From assembly GCA_903912525.1 (NCBI GenBank), contig CAIWHK010000032.1:124001-188000 (forward strand): DNA of 64,000 nt. Direction: 5' to 3'. The position numbers and the translations under genes were made by a program. The notes below the pieces were generated by a model. The model ran no database searches and was not told the DNA's origin. It worked only from the letters and a program-made list of their open reading frames with translations. Every line of letters starts with the position of its first letter. Position 1 is the first letter of the stretch. This DNA comes from an uncultured bacterium. Its GTDB lineage: Bacteria; Krumholzibacteriota; Krumholzibacteriia; LZORAL124-64-63. This document shows positions 8,086 to 17,215 of the stretch, one piece after another.

Positions 8086-8901
8086 CTACTGGAACCGGAT
8101 CTCGCGGCGGCCGCCGATGTCGAAGACCTTGAGCGGCCCGCCGTCGGGGTTCTCCGTCAGCACTTCCACCACGCCGTTGCCGTCGAGATCGAACAGTTCA
8201 ATGCGGCCGAAGAACGGCTCGTCCTCCCACTTGATGTCGCCGGAACGCGCATCGATGACCTTACCAGAATTCAAGACGACATCAGCGCGCCCGTCCCCGT
8301 CCACGTCGCCGCAGCGGACCTCGGTCGCCGCATACTCGGCGATGCTCGTGAACTGCTTCGTGAACGTGCTCCCGTCGACATAGACCAGCCGCGCGTCGGC
8401 GATCATGACGATCTCGGCCGCCGGATCCTCGTCGACGTTCGCCGCCGTGAAGGCGGTGATCTGGCTATACTCGCCCGAGAGCGATTCCCACAGCGGCGCG
8501 AAGCCGTCGAGTGCCCAGGCATAGACCCGCGCTCCGCCGGTCCGGCAGAGCAGCGCGTCGTCGAGCCCATCGCCGCTCAGGTCGGCCACGAGCACTTCCT
8601 CGGGGATGCCCGCCAGTTGATTGCTTTTCCAGATCGTCCGCGAGCCGCGACCGTCCATCTTGACGACCTGCACGGTGCCGAAACGCTCGGCGACCGCAAA
8701 GTACATCCCGGTCTCGCCCTGCAGCGGCTCGAACTGCACGAAGTGGTCCAGCCCGTCCGCCATCCGCGACAGGTCGCGGTACTGGCGGTAGCTCAATTCG
8801 GTCTGGGCGCCGGCGGAAAGCGACAACCCCGCCACCGAAGCGACGACCAGGGCAACGAACGCGCAACGACGGCGCGAGCAGGGAGAAAGCAGGGCACGCA
8901 T
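8086..8901 (-). CDS. Secreted FG-GAP/VCBS-type repeat protein
   Basis: A 271-residue exported protein. After a signal peptide (MRALLSPCSRRR, hydrophobic stretch, cleavage near AGAQ) there are several blades of the FG-GAP type, each with a calcium-binding-like Asp cluster: VADLSGDGLDDALL, ANVDEDPAAEIVMI, GDVDGDGRADVVL and FDLDGNGVVEVL. Such repeats build beta-propellers on cell-surface or extracellular proteins. No catalytic domain is seen. Start at ATG 8901 with GAGG 5 nt upstream; an upstream frame exists but would bury the signal peptide. It lies 132 bp downstream of the outer-membrane protein gene on the same strand. Confidence 0.82.
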   Translation of the reverse strand: MRALLSPCSRRRCAFVALVVASVAGLSLSAGAQTELSYRQYRDLSRMADGLDHFVQFEPLQGETGMYFAVAERFGTVQVVKMDGRGSRTIWKSNQLAGIPEEVLVADLSGDGLDDALLCRTGGARVYAWALDGFAPLWESLSGEYSQITAFTAANVDEDPAAEIVMIADARLVYVDGSTFTKQFTSIAEYAATEVRCGDVDGDGRADVVLNSGKVIDARSGDIKWEDEPFFGRIELFDLDGNGVVEVLTENPDGGPLKVFDIGGRREIRFQ

Positions 8902-9033
8902 GCGAACCTCGGTCCGCGCCTGCATCCGGGCGCGGTGGACTGGCGTGACACATTGACTAGACAAGCCAGGGGATCTTCGTGAGCGGAGTATAGTCGATCC
9001 GCGCGGCGCGACCACTCCTTTGCCGCAGGGCGC

Positions 9034-9702
9034 CTAGAACGGAAACGGCAGTCCCGCCCCGGCGGCCACCGTCCAGGCCGTGTAGTCGACACCGCCTTTG
9101 TGGAAGTAGCGCAGCTGGCCCTTCACCATGAGCAGCCTGCCGCTGGCGAACCGCCACTCCCGACCGTACTCGGCGACCAGCGACCAGTACTTGAGCGGCA
9201 GGGCCCCCGCATCCTCCCCGCCATCAGCGCTGCTGGCCCCGATGCCGCCACCCCAGAACGGCACGGCAACCCGGTCCCCATTGCCGGTCCCGGCGCCCAG
9301 GCGTTGGTAGCGCCGCAGGATCAGGTCGGCCGACAGCGTCCGTCCACCCTGGCCCAGCGACAGCCGTTCCGCCTGCAGGACCATGCCGGTGTTCCAGTCG
9401 TAGAGGAAATCAAGAAAACCCGCGGCTTCCGCCGGGCGGAAGATGACGCCGCCGCCAACGACCGGCTGCCCCTGATCGTGGTCGAACGCGCCTCCAAGGC
9501 CGAGGGTTCCAAAGACCACCGGCGCTTCGTCGGGAGAGCGATTCAGGCGGCTGGCCGGCAGCGCCAGCCGGGAGTTCGCAGCGGACTTCGGCTCGGCTGC
9601 CGTGGCCAGGCCCGGCCCACCGAAGACGCCCGCCAGCACCGTCGCCAGCGCCAGCGACCGCGCGAAGCGGGAAACGGACCCATTCAACAGATCGTCTCGC
9701 AC
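9034..9702 (-). CDS. Probable outer-membrane beta-barrel protein, sigma-54 promoter candidate upstream
   Basis: A 222-residue exported protein of unknown function. A signal peptide (about 1-35, cleavage near LATAAEP) is followed by segments of alternating polar and hydrophobic residues with Gly/aromatic turns (FGTLGLGGAFD, YWSLVAEYGREWRF, LMVKGQLRYFHKGG), as in small outer-membrane barrels, and a C-terminal end in aromatic Phe (LPFPF), the usual barrel-assembly signal. Start: GTG 9702 with AAAGGA upstream. A near-perfect -24/-12 element lies 66-81 bp upstream. I do not recognise the family. Confidence 0.7.
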   Translation of the reverse strand: MRDDLLNGSVSRFARSLALATVLAGVFGGPGLATAAEPKSAANSRLALPASRLNRSPDEAPVVFGTLGLGGAFDHDQGQPVVGGGVIFRPAEAAGFLDFLYDWNTGMVLQAERLSLGQGGRTLSADLILRRYQRLGAGTGNGDRVAVPFWGGGIGASSADGGEDAGALPLKYWSLVAEYGREWRFASGRLLMVKGQLRYFHKGGVDYTAWTVAAGAGLPFPF

Positions 9703-9767
9703 AGGGATTCCTTTCTTCGACGCCCGGGAGCGGCGCACCGCGGCGCCAACACAATCCCGGGAGTTCA

Positions 9768-9783
9768 TGCAAGGCCGGTGCCA
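9768..9783 (-). promoter_or_regulatory. Sigma-54 promoter candidate (near-perfect -24/-12)
   Basis: The minus strand reads TGGCACC-GGCC-TTGCA. It matches TGGCACG-N4-TTGC[AT] at every position but one, with correct GG-N10-GC spacing. Predicted transcription start near 9757, 54 nt before the GTG of the outer-membrane protein gene. A 6-bp inverted repeat (CGGCAA at 9804-9809, TTGCCG at 9814-9819) lies just upstream. Confidence 0.65.
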
Positions 9784-9920
9784 GACAGTGCCGCAAACGA
9801 CGACGGCAAAGCCTTGCCGCACAAGCACCTGCGGTGTACCCTGAAAGGGCGCGCGCCCGGCAGGGCCGGCCGCTGACCTCAATCCTGACATGCGCCGGGG
9901 AGCCGCCCAGTGAGCATCCA

Positions 9921-10556
9921 GTGAACAGCCCAGCCGTCCCACCGGACGCCGTGCGGATCCTCGGCGGCGATGGATCCGCAGAAATGACGGAACAGCGGTC
10001 CCGGTTCCTGGGCTACGCCTTCGCCGCCGACAGCGAGGATGCCGCGCGCGACGCCATCGCCGCCATCGCGAAGCGCCACCACGATGCGCGCCATACCTGC
10101 AGCGCGTGGCGACTCGGCTCACCGCCCCCGCCACGCGAATACCGGAACGACGATGGCGAACCGTCCGGCACCGCAGGCGAACCCCTGCTGGCGTCGATCC
10201 GCAAGCTGGACCTGACCAACACTGTCGTCGTGGTCGTTCGCTGGTTCGGCGGTGTCAAGCTGGGTCCTGGCGGACTCGCGCGCGCCTACGGCCGGACGGC
10301 GACCATGGCCCTCGAAGCGGCCCCTGTCGCGCTGCTGCCTCTGGGGCGCACGTACGAGCTGCGCTTCCCGTATCACCTGCGGCAGGCCGTCGAGCGGCTG
10401 GTGACCCTGCGGGGCGGCCTGACGCGCACGGCCAACTACGGTGTGGATGTCGCGTGGGATGTCTGGCTGCCCCACTCCGGCTGCCCCGGTTTCGCGGAGG
10501 CGGTCGTCGAGGCGACCGCCGGGCTTGTCGTTGCGCGGGAAACCACCGCGGACTGA
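9921..10556 (+). CDS. yigZ: YigZ/IMPACT family protein
   Basis: A 211-residue cytoplasmic protein of the YigZ (UPF0029/IMPACT) family. The N-terminal half carries the family signature HHDARHTCSAWRLG, DDGEPSGTAGEPLL and VVVVVRWFGGVKLGPGGLARAYG; the C-terminal part is the ferredoxin-like domain (DUF1949 type). The bacterial role is not settled; eukaryotic IMPACT acts on translational control. The length fits the family (about 205). Start at GTG 9921; in-frame upstream sequence is not conserved in character. A strong terminator follows within 45 nt, so it is monocistronic. Confidence 0.9.
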   Translation: MNSPAVPPDAVRILGGDGSAEMTEQRSRFLGYAFAADSEDAARDAIAAIAKRHHDARHTCSAWRLGSPPPPREYRNDDGEPSGTAGEPLLASIRKLDLTNTVVVVVRWFGGVKLGPGGLARAYGRTATMALEAAPVALLPLGRTYELRFPYHLRQAVERLVTLRGGLTRTANYGVDVAWDVWLPHSGCPGFAEAVVEATAGLVVARETTAD

Positions 10557-10597
10557 GCGGGCGCGGGACCACAGCCCAACCGACGCCGCAGAAACGA

Positions 10598-10634
10598 CGG
10601 GGCCCCGGTCACTGACCGGGGCCCCGTTTGTTCG
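10598..10634 (+). terminator. Rho-independent terminator after yigZ
   Basis: CGGGGCCCCGGTC (10598-10610) and GACCGGGGCCCCG (10614-10626) form a perfect 13-bp stem with a 3-nt loop, followed by TTTGTTCG. It may also protect the convergent sigma-factor gene, though its minus-strand tail is not T-rich. Confidence 0.82.
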
Positions 10635-10722
10635 CTCGTTCGTCTGCTCGTCCATCCGCGCGCCCTGTTCCCCGGGACCGGTGAGCCGCACCGGCCGCGT
10701 GAAAGGGCGTGTCGGTCCGCCC

Positions 10723-11721
10723 TCAGACCTGCCGGTCCTCGGCGTAATCCTGCATGTACTTGAACGTCTTGCTGCACCGGATCTTCTCGAACGCCTCTTC
10801 CTTGATCTGGCGGATGCGCTCGCGCGTCAGGCCCATGATCTGCCCGATTTCCTCGAGCGTCAGTTCCTGATCCGTCCCGAGCCCGTAGTACAGCTTGAGA
10901 ACCTTGGCCTCGCGGTCCTTCAGGTCACCCAGCATGCGCCCGATGCTCGTGTTCAGGTCGTCGTCCATCACCTTGGCGTCAGGGCCCTCGCTCCCCGTGT
11001 CCTCCAGGAAGTCGAGGTAGGTGCTGTCCTCGTCGTTGCCCACGAAATCATCCAGGAAGAAATTGTCCTGCATGAGGGGCAGTGTGTCCTTGACCTCGTC
11101 GACCGAAAGACCGAGGAACTTCGCGATCTCCTCCGGCTCCGGCTTGCGACGCAGCTTCTGCTGCAGCTCGCTGCTGGCCTTCTTGATCTGGTTCAGCACG
11201 CGCGCGCGGTTCAGCGGCATGCGAACGATCTTGCTGTGGTTCGCCAGCGCGGCCAGGATCGACTGGCGGATCCACCACACCGCGTACGAGATGAACTTGA
11301 AGCCGCGCGTCTCGTCGAAGCGCTGCGCCGCCTTCAGCAGGCCCAGGTTGCCCTCGTTGATGAGGTCCTCCAGGGGTACGCCGTAGTGCGCATATTCCTT
11401 CGCGATCGACACCACGAAACGAAGGTTCGCCTTCACCAGCTTGTGCAGGCTCTCGTTGTCGTTGGCGTGGATGCCGCGGGCCAGTTCGCATTCCTCGTCG
11501 CGGGTCAGCAGCGAGTACGCCTTGACCTCCTGGAAGTACAGGTCGAGGTTGCTCATCAGCTGCGCAGCGGGAGCGGCCTGCTCCTGCGCTGCACGGGTGC
11601 CCCGGCGCGCCTTGGCGCGCGGGCGCGGGGCCGGCTTCACATTCGCCGTCGCAGCCGACGCTGCCTTGCCGCCGGCAGCAACCTTCTTCGCTGCCCGGAC
11701 CTGCTTGACCGCCTTGGCCAT
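10723..11721 (-). CDS. rpoD: Primary-type sigma factor (RpoD/SigA family)
   Basis: A 332-residue sigma-70 family factor directing core RNA polymerase to promoters. It has a Lys/Ala-rich low-complexity N-terminus, then region 1.2 (DLYFQEVKAYSLLTRDEE), region 2 with NLRFVVSIAKEY, the core-binding DLINEGNLGLLKA and melting helix RGFKFISYAVWWIRQSI, region 3 and region 4 with LTLEEIGQIMGLTRERIRQI. It lacks the long region 1.1, like short primary or group 2 factors, so it could be either. I start it at ATG 11721 (GAGG 7 nt upstream); an in-frame ATG nine codons earlier lacks a ribosome site. Confidence 0.93.
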   Translation of the reverse strand: MAKAVKQVRAAKKVAAGGKAASAATANVKPAPRPRAKARRGTRAAQEQAAPAAQLMSNLDLYFQEVKAYSLLTRDEECELARGIHANDNESLHKLVKANLRFVVSIAKEYAHYGVPLEDLINEGNLGLLKAAQRFDETRGFKFISYAVWWIRQSILAALANHSKIVRMPLNRARVLNQIKKASSELQQKLRRKPEPEEIAKFLGLSVDEVKDTLPLMQDNFFLDDFVGNDEDSTYLDFLEDTGSEGPDAKVMDDDLNTSIGRMLGDLKDREAKVLKLYYGLGTDQELTLEEIGQIMGLTRERIRQIKEEAFEKIRCSKTFKYMQDYAEDRQV

Positions 11722-12066
11722 GATCTGCCTCTTTTCGCGCTTGCCCATGTGGGGGCCCGGCGACCGGCGCCGGGATGTTGTTCTCGTTTCTTGATCGCCC
11801 TATTACAAGTTGCATACCACTGAAGTCGATTTCGGCGCACCTTTGTATACTTTTGCAACCTTCTCAATGCCAGCATGTTACGACGCTCACTGGCCGACTC
11901 TCGCGAGCCTGCCGGAGCACGCTGTTTCCGGCTTTGTCAATTTGTCAAAACGAGCCCGTCGTCCTCCGTCAGAATGTCAATGGACCTGCGCCTGCGGACG
12001 GTCTGGTGCCGCGCCCGGGCCCCTGTTACTGTTGGCCGCCGAACCACCAGCGAAAGCGGCTGCCCG
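11722..12066. other. Divergent intergenic region between rpoD and the membrane TPR gene
   Basis: These 345 bases hold no convincing gene. The part next to rpoD is AT-richer and contains possible -10-like hexamers on the minus strand (TGTAAT), but no pair I would call. The in-frame open sequence from 11875 to the chosen start of the TPR protein has no coding character that I can defend. Confidence 0.4.
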
Positions 12067-14274
12067 ATGCTTCCGGACCGGAAAGAACCCACGCGGCCGA
12101 CCCCCCCCCTGGCTGGACCGTCGCGGGCGACGATGCCTGCGCAGGCGTTGACGGCGCTCATCGTCATGACCCTCGCCTGTGTACTCTCCTGGCATCCGCT
12201 CGAGGATCTCGACATCTGGTTCCACGACCGCGCGGGCGCCGATTTCATGGCGACCGGACCCCTTCCCGCCCAGAACCACTACAGCTTCACCGAGCCCACC
12301 CATGCCTGGCTGAACCACGAATGGGCCTTTCAACTGCTGGCGCACGCCGCCGGCCCGCACGGCCACGCCACCGAGGGCGCGGTCGCCGGCTGGAACCTGT
12401 TGCGGTTGCTGCTGGCGGCGGCAATCGTCGCCGCTCTCCTGTTGGGCGACGGCGGCCTGCGCCGCCTGCGTGGCGAAGGGAGCGCACTGGCCGCCGCCTG
12501 GCACGGGCCGCTCCTGCTGGGCAGCCTGACACTGCTCTGGCCCCGCTTGCTGCTCCGGCCCGAACTCGTGTCCTACGTCGCGCTCGTGTTCCTCGTCCGC
12601 TGGACCGAGGACCTCCGCACCGACCTGTCGAACGACGGGATGGTCGGCCTTCACGCGCGCGACCTGGTCGACCCGCGCCACCGGGCCGGGCGCCTGTTCT
12701 GGCTGACGCTCGTCTGGGCACAGTGCCATGGTTTCTCGGCTGCGGCCCCGCTGCTGGTGGCCCTTGGGCTGCTTGCGCCGGCCCCAGGGCAGGCCCTGTG
12801 CCTTCCCAATGGCCGCTCCCTGCGCGCAGCCGGTCTTGTCGTCGCCGCCACACTGGTGGCCCTCGTGGCAACGCCCAACGGCCTGCAGGGGCTGGCGTTC
12901 CCCTTGCGCGCGATCGGACAGTTCGGCGGGGGCGCCAACCTGCGGAACACGATCGCCGAACTGGCGCCGCTCCTGCGCACGCCGGACATGCTCGGCCTGA
13001 CAACCGCCTTCTTCGAGGCCAGCCTGGCCGTGGGCGCCGCCATGGTCATCGCCGGCTGGCGCCGCATCGGTGTGCTGAGGATCGTGCTGTGGCTGGCGAT
13101 GGCGGCGGCGACGTTCAGCAGCCAGCGGGCGTTGGGCCCCTATGGCATCGCCTTCGCCCTGCTGGGCCTGCGGGGGACCTTGCCGAACGCCCTGCGCGCA
13201 AGATTCGGATCACGCGGTGCCGGGGCCCTGGTGTGCGCCGGCGCCGCCACCGGCCTGGTGACGGCCATCCTGTGGGGCGCAGCCGTGACCAGCGACCGAT
13301 TCTACCTGGCCGAGGGCGTGACGCGCCGCTTTGGCAATGGACTGGCGACGGCACAGTACCCGGTGGAAGCCGCCGCGACACTCGCCGGGCGCCCGGGTGC
13401 CCACGTTTTCGCCAACCTCGGCGCCAGCGGCCTGCTCCTGGGTACCACGCGGGCCCTGCCGTTCGTCGACGGGCGCACGGAAGCCTATTCCCCGGTGCTG
13501 TGGCGCGAATACCTCGACATCAAGTCCGCGGGCGACCGCGCGCTGTCGTTGTTGGACGCCCGCCAAGTCGAAGCCGTTTGCCTGGCCAACCCCGGTGGTC
13601 CGTTCGCGGCGTTGGCGGCGGACCTTGTCGCCTCCCACCGCTGGAACCTTGCCGCCGCCGAGGGCGCCGGCCTGCTCTTCGTGCGCGAAACCCTGCCCTT
13701 CGGCCCGGACGCCGCCGAGCGCATGGAGACCGCCAAGCGCGCCGTGCTCCTGGAAGCGGCCGATCGCCAGCAGGCTGCGGCCCGCACGCCGTCGCTGTCG
13801 CCGGCACGGGCCGCCGACGGCCTTCTGGCCGCCGCCACGCTGTACCGCCTTGCCGGGGCTGACGACCAGCGACGAGAATGTCTTTCGGCCGCGGCCGCCC
13901 GCTCGCCGCGCCATGCACTCGCGCGCCACAACTACGGCAATCAGCTGCTGGCCGACGGACGACCCGATGCCGCACTGGTCGAGTTCCGTGCCGCAGCAGC
14001 AGCCAACCGGCGAATGGCCGGGCCGCGCCTGAACGCAGGTGTCTGCCTGATGAAGCTGCAGCAACCGGCCGAGGCCGCCCGTTGGTTTGCCCGGGCCACG
14101 CGCGTCGATTCGCAGTCGTTCGAGGCCTGGGCCAATCTGGCGGTGGCCCGAAACGCAGCGGGGGACCGGGCCGGCGCGTTGTCGGCTGTCGACCGCGCCC
14201 TGGCCCTGTCCCCCGCCAATGCCCGCCTGGCAGGCTTGCGTGATTCCCTGCGCCGGGGCGCCCCCGCTCAGTAG
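12067..14274 (+). CDS. Polytopic membrane protein with C-terminal TPR repeats
   Basis: A 735-residue inner-membrane protein of unknown function. Roughly the first 420 residues hold about ten hydrophobic helices. The first loop contains EDLDIWFHDRAG and HYSFTEPTHAWLNHEW, with an acidic/aromatic pattern reminiscent of the first periplasmic loop of GT-C glycosyltransferases; this likeness is weak inference. The C-terminal 150 residues contain TPR-like repeats (HALARHNYGNQLLADGRPDAAL, RLNAGVCLMKLQQPAEAARW, EAWANLAVARNAAGDRAGAL). Start uncertain: ATG 12067 was chosen; ATG 12133 would begin just before the first helix. Its stop overlaps the convergent DUF4139 gene by 7 bp. Confidence 0.7.
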   Translation: MLPDRKEPTRPTPPLAGPSRATMPAQALTALIVMTLACVLSWHPLEDLDIWFHDRAGADFMATGPLPAQNHYSFTEPTHAWLNHEWAFQLLAHAAGPHGHATEGAVAGWNLLRLLLAAAIVAALLLGDGGLRRLRGEGSALAAAWHGPLLLGSLTLLWPRLLLRPELVSYVALVFLVRWTEDLRTDLSNDGMVGLHARDLVDPRHRAGRLFWLTLVWAQCHGFSAAAPLLVALGLLAPAPGQALCLPNGRSLRAAGLVVAATLVALVATPNGLQGLAFPLRAIGQFGGGANLRNTIAELAPLLRTPDMLGLTTAFFEASLAVGAAMVIAGWRRIGVLRIVLWLAMAAATFSSQRALGPYGIAFALLGLRGTLPNALRARFGSRGAGALVCAGAATGLVTAILWGAAVTSDRFYLAEGVTRRFGNGLATAQYPVEAAATLAGRPGAHVFANLGASGLLLGTTRALPFVDGRTEAYSPVLWREYLDIKSAGDRALSLLDARQVEAVCLANPGGPFAALAADLVASHRWNLAAAEGAGLLFVRETLPFGPDAAERMETAKRAVLLEAADRQQAAARTPSLSPARAADGLLAAATLYRLAGADDQRRECLSAAAARSPRHALARHNYGNQLLADGRPDAALVEFRAAAAANRRMAGPRLNAGVCLMKLQQPAEAARWFARATRVDSQSFEAWANLAVARNAAGDRAGALSAVDRALALSPANARLAGLRDSLRRGAPAQ

Positions 14275-15665
14275 CGGACGTCGACCGTGTAGGTCAGCAC
14301 CGTCTCGCCGCCGGCAGCCACGGGCACGGCGAACGAAATGGTCGAGGCATCGACCTTCTTCGCGGGCAGCGACGACGCCTTCATTTCCCAGAATCCGCCC
14401 ACCGACTCGACAACCTCCACAACCACCGACTCGGTCTTGTGATTGCGCAGCGTGATCGCGAAGCTGTAGCGGTAACGATCATCCGCCACCTTGCTGCTGT
14501 CGGTGCGCACGCGCTTCGCGACCAGGTCGAACGCATTCCCGGTGTGCAACTGGACGGTCTCGTCGACCGGCGTGTGGTTGATCCGGTCCTCGCCCAGCAG
14601 TTGGCGACCGCCGCTGGCCGACTTCCCGTACACCCGCACGACGCCCGCCGGCAACGGCTTGCCCAGCGCGTTCGACGCGCGGTTGGCGAAAGAGTAGAAC
14701 ACCTCGACCGGGGGGGCCTGTGACATGTCACCCATGCCGCGGAAATAGTACTCCTGCCCCGTCAGGCGATAGTGCCGCTCGACCTTCATGCCCTGCGCCT
14801 CGAACAGGGCGATCTGCTTGATCTGGTTGTCGAGCAGCGTGGTCGGGCGTTGCAGCGTGTACATGTGGTAGTCGTACAGTTCCTCCTGCACGAACCCGCC
14901 GTCGCGCGTGGCCATCATCGACATTTCCGCCATCATCACCTGCTTGGGCGCCACCTGGTTGACGTCGCCCGCGACCAGCAGCAGCTTCGCGTCCTCGAAC
15001 GCGCCCCCGCTGCGGTTGTCGACCGACACCCACGCCTGCAGGTCGCCGCGCTGGCCGGCGGCATCCAACTGCAGCACGTAGTCGGCCTGCCAGGACATGC
15101 CGTGCGTCACGTACGAAGCCTCGAGGTCCGTCGCGCCCTTGCGCTCGCTGCTCGCCAGCCAGACCAGTGTCGGCCGGTCGCGCAGGTTCGCCGGCAGCGC
15201 AGGCAGCGCCAGCCGACCCGGCACGTCGAACACGATCTCGCCGCCGACCCGGAACACCGGGCCGTCGCTCATGCCCAGCAATGTGCCCTGCACGCGCTTG
15301 CCATCTTCCTGGATCCAGGACAGGTCCTTGCCCACGTACTTCTCGAGGATCCGCTGGCGCGACATCAGGTCGAATTCGTAGTTCTGCTCGAGCAGGTCGA
15401 ACGACTTGTCGCCCGGCGCATTGACCAGCAACGTCACCGGGTCGATCTGCGCCGGCACGTCCCGGAACTCCAGCCGGAACACCCCTGCGGGAAGGTCCAC
15501 CGCACGGGTCTCCCGGACCAGGGCCAGGTCGCGGTTGTAGACCGTGACGTCCACCCCGCGCCGCGCGGCAGCGCCGCTGACGACCGGCGGCGGCGCGTCG
15601 GCGGCCAGGACCGCAACCGCCTGCAGGGCGACGATGAACCAGGGAGCTACAAACCTGGGCGTCAT
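14268..15665 (-). CDS. Exported DUF4139-type protein
   Basis: A 465-residue secreted or periplasmic protein. After a signal peptide (cleavage near VLAADA) comes an N-terminal segment DVTVYNRDLALVRETRAVDLPAG typical of the DUF4139 (mucoidy-inhibitor-like) family, then a beta-rich domain with WQADYVLQLD, DLQAWVSVDNRSGGAFEDAKLLLVAGDVN, and the C-terminal FAITLRNHKTESVVVEVVE block. The function is unknown in bacteria. Start: ATG 15665 with AGGAGG 8 nt upstream, an optimal ribosome site. The promoter region is shared with the divergent CheY-like gene. Confidence 0.82.
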   Translation of the reverse strand: MTPRFVAPWFIVALQAVAVLAADAPPPVVSGAAARRGVDVTVYNRDLALVRETRAVDLPAGVFRLEFRDVPAQIDPVTLLVNAPGDKSFDLLEQNYEFDLMSRQRILEKYVGKDLSWIQEDGKRVQGTLLGMSDGPVFRVGGEIVFDVPGRLALPALPANLRDRPTLVWLASSERKGATDLEASYVTHGMSWQADYVLQLDAAGQRGDLQAWVSVDNRSGGAFEDAKLLLVAGDVNQVAPKQVMMAEMSMMATRDGGFVQEELYDYHMYTLQRPTTLLDNQIKQIALFEAQGMKVERHYRLTGQEYYFRGMGDMSQAPPVEVFYSFANRASNALGKPLPAGVVRVYGKSASGGRQLLGEDRINHTPVDETVQLHTGNAFDLVAKRVRTDSSKVADDRYRYSFAITLRNHKTESVVVEVVESVGGFWEMKASSLPAKKVDASTISFAVPVAAGGETVLTYTVDVRY

Positions 15666-15851
15666 GAGCCAACCTCCTGAAATTGCCTGCAACTGCCGGG
15701 ATGCGCCCCCGAATCGGGGTAAAGTCGCTCCCGTCCGGGCCGATCACCTTGCTGCCCCGGGGAAGATCATGCCGGAACCGCGAGCCCGCCACCGGCGGGG
15801 CGCGATTACGGTGAACAGGGTAGCGCCATCGGCGTTCCCGCGGAGGATCCT

Positions 15852-16238
15852 GTGAGCCACGCCGTCCTGATCGTCGATGACGCCGACTTCATGCGTGACA
15901 TCCTGCGCGAAATCGTCCAGGACCTGGGTTGGACCGTCGCCGCCGAGGCGGCGGACGGTACGCAGGCGATCGCGCTCTACCGCCAGCAGAAGCCCGATCT
16001 CGTTCTGCTCGACATCACCATGCCCGGCATGGACGGCAACGAGGCGCTCCAGGCGATCCTCGAGCACGATCCTGCAGCCCGCGTGGTGATGATCACGGCT
16101 CTCGGCCAGAAAGAGCAGGTGCTGGCGGCGATCAAGCTGGGCGCCCGCGACTTCGTCATCAAACCGTTCGACACCGAACGCGTCGCGGCGACCCTCACCC
16201 GCCTGCTCGGCATGCCCCAGCCCGTAGGCGCGCCCTGA
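15852..16238 (+). CDS. CheY-like single-domain response regulator
   Basis: A 128-residue stand-alone receiver domain. The acidic pocket is Asp9/Asp10 (LIVDDADF), the phosphorylation site is Asp54 (LVLLDITMPGMDG), the switch Thr is in VVMITALG and the Lys in FVIKPFD. There is no output domain, so it must act by protein contact, as CheY does on motors or kinases. No histidine kinase is encoded in the window. Start is GTG 15852 with GGAGG 5 nt upstream. It could work with the nearby MglA-like/TPR pair, but that is only proximity. Confidence 0.92.
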   Translation: MSHAVLIVDDADFMRDILREIVQDLGWTVAAEAADGTQAIALYRQQKPDLVLLDITMPGMDGNEALQAILEHDPAARVVMITALGQKEQVLAAIKLGARDFVIKPFDTERVAATLTRLLGMPQPVGAP

Positions 16239-16275
16239 GCCGGAAACATCGACCGATCACAGCCCGCAGAACCGG

Positions 16276-17151
16276 CTAGTTCGCGCCGCGCTGTTCGCGC
16301 GCGGCGCGCGCCTGGCTGTAATGCAGGCGCGCCTGTTGCGGCATGCCCAGGGCGTCGCAGGTAAGTGCGAGCTGGTAGTGCAGGCGCCCGTCCTCGGGCG
16401 TGTATTCGAGAGCCTGTTCCAGCGCCAGACGCGCCTCTTCGTAGCGCTCCAGCTTGTGCAGGCAGGTCCCCAGGTAATACGGCACGCGAACCAGGCGTGG
16501 GTCCAGCTTCCACGCAGCCTCGAAACGCTTGCAGGCATCGGCGTACATACCGCACTTCATCAGGCACAGCGCCGCGTAGTACTGCCCGCGGGTGAAGCCG
16601 GCATCGCAGCCGAGCGCCCGCTCGAAACACTCCAGCGCGCGCGTGTATTCCGCCTCGCCGTAGTGCACGAGCCCGAGATTATGGTAACCCTCCGCATCGG
16701 GTTCGATGGCGATGGCCGCCTCGAAGGCACGGATCGCCTCCAGCGTTCGGCCGGCCTCGGCATAGATCGCCCCGAGGTTGTGGTGGGCCACCGCGCTGTC
16801 GTTGCCCTTTTGCGTGGAACGCCGGTACCACAGCACGGCCTCGTCGCGGCGACCGAGGCGGTCGCAGCACACGCCCAGGTTCGTCAGGTAGGCCGTCGCA
16901 TCCGGCTGCAGTTCCACGGCCTGCCGCAGGACCAGTTCCGCGTCCTGCGGCTGGTCCAGCTTCATCAGCACGCAGCCCAGCCGGTACAGCCAGTCGTGGC
17001 GCCGGGAATCCTCCGCCAGGGCCAGCTCATAGGCTCGGCGCGCTTCGTCCAGGCGACCGGCATTTTCAGCCAGGCGCCCATTCTCGAAAAGCGCGGCTCC
17101 CGACGGGTTGTCGTTCCCTTGGGGCCTGTTGTCTTGTTCGCGGGAAGTCAT
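16276..17151 (-). CDS. TPR repeat protein downstream of the MglA-like gene
   Basis: A 291-residue soluble protein made almost wholly of tetratricopeptide repeats (about seven to eight 34-residue units: LFENGRLAENAGRLDEARRA, AYLTNLGVCCDRLGRRDEAV, AVAHHNLGAIYAEAGRTLEA and so on). TPR arrays are protein-binding scaffolds. It has no signal peptide. It lies 64 bp behind the MglA-like gene on the same strand without a visible terminator, so it is probably co-transcribed from the sigma-54 promoter candidate at 18116-18131. No Shine-Dalgarno site is obvious at the ATG. Confidence 0.85.
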   Translation of the reverse strand: MTSREQDNRPQGNDNPSGAALFENGRLAENAGRLDEARRAYELALAEDSRRHDWLYRLGCVLMKLDQPQDAELVLRQAVELQPDATAYLTNLGVCCDRLGRRDEAVLWYRRSTQKGNDSAVAHHNLGAIYAEAGRTLEAIRAFEAAIAIEPDAEGYHNLGLVHYGEAEYTRALECFERALGCDAGFTRGQYYAALCLMKCGMYADACKRFEAAWKLDPRLVRVPYYLGTCLHKLERYEEARLALEQALEYTPEDGRLHYQLALTCDALGMPQQARLHYSQARAAREQRGAN

Positions 17152-17215
17152 TGCGGGAATCTAGCGGCCATGCCGACGATGGTCAATCGAGTTCGCTCTT
17201 CAGGCAGCAGCAACC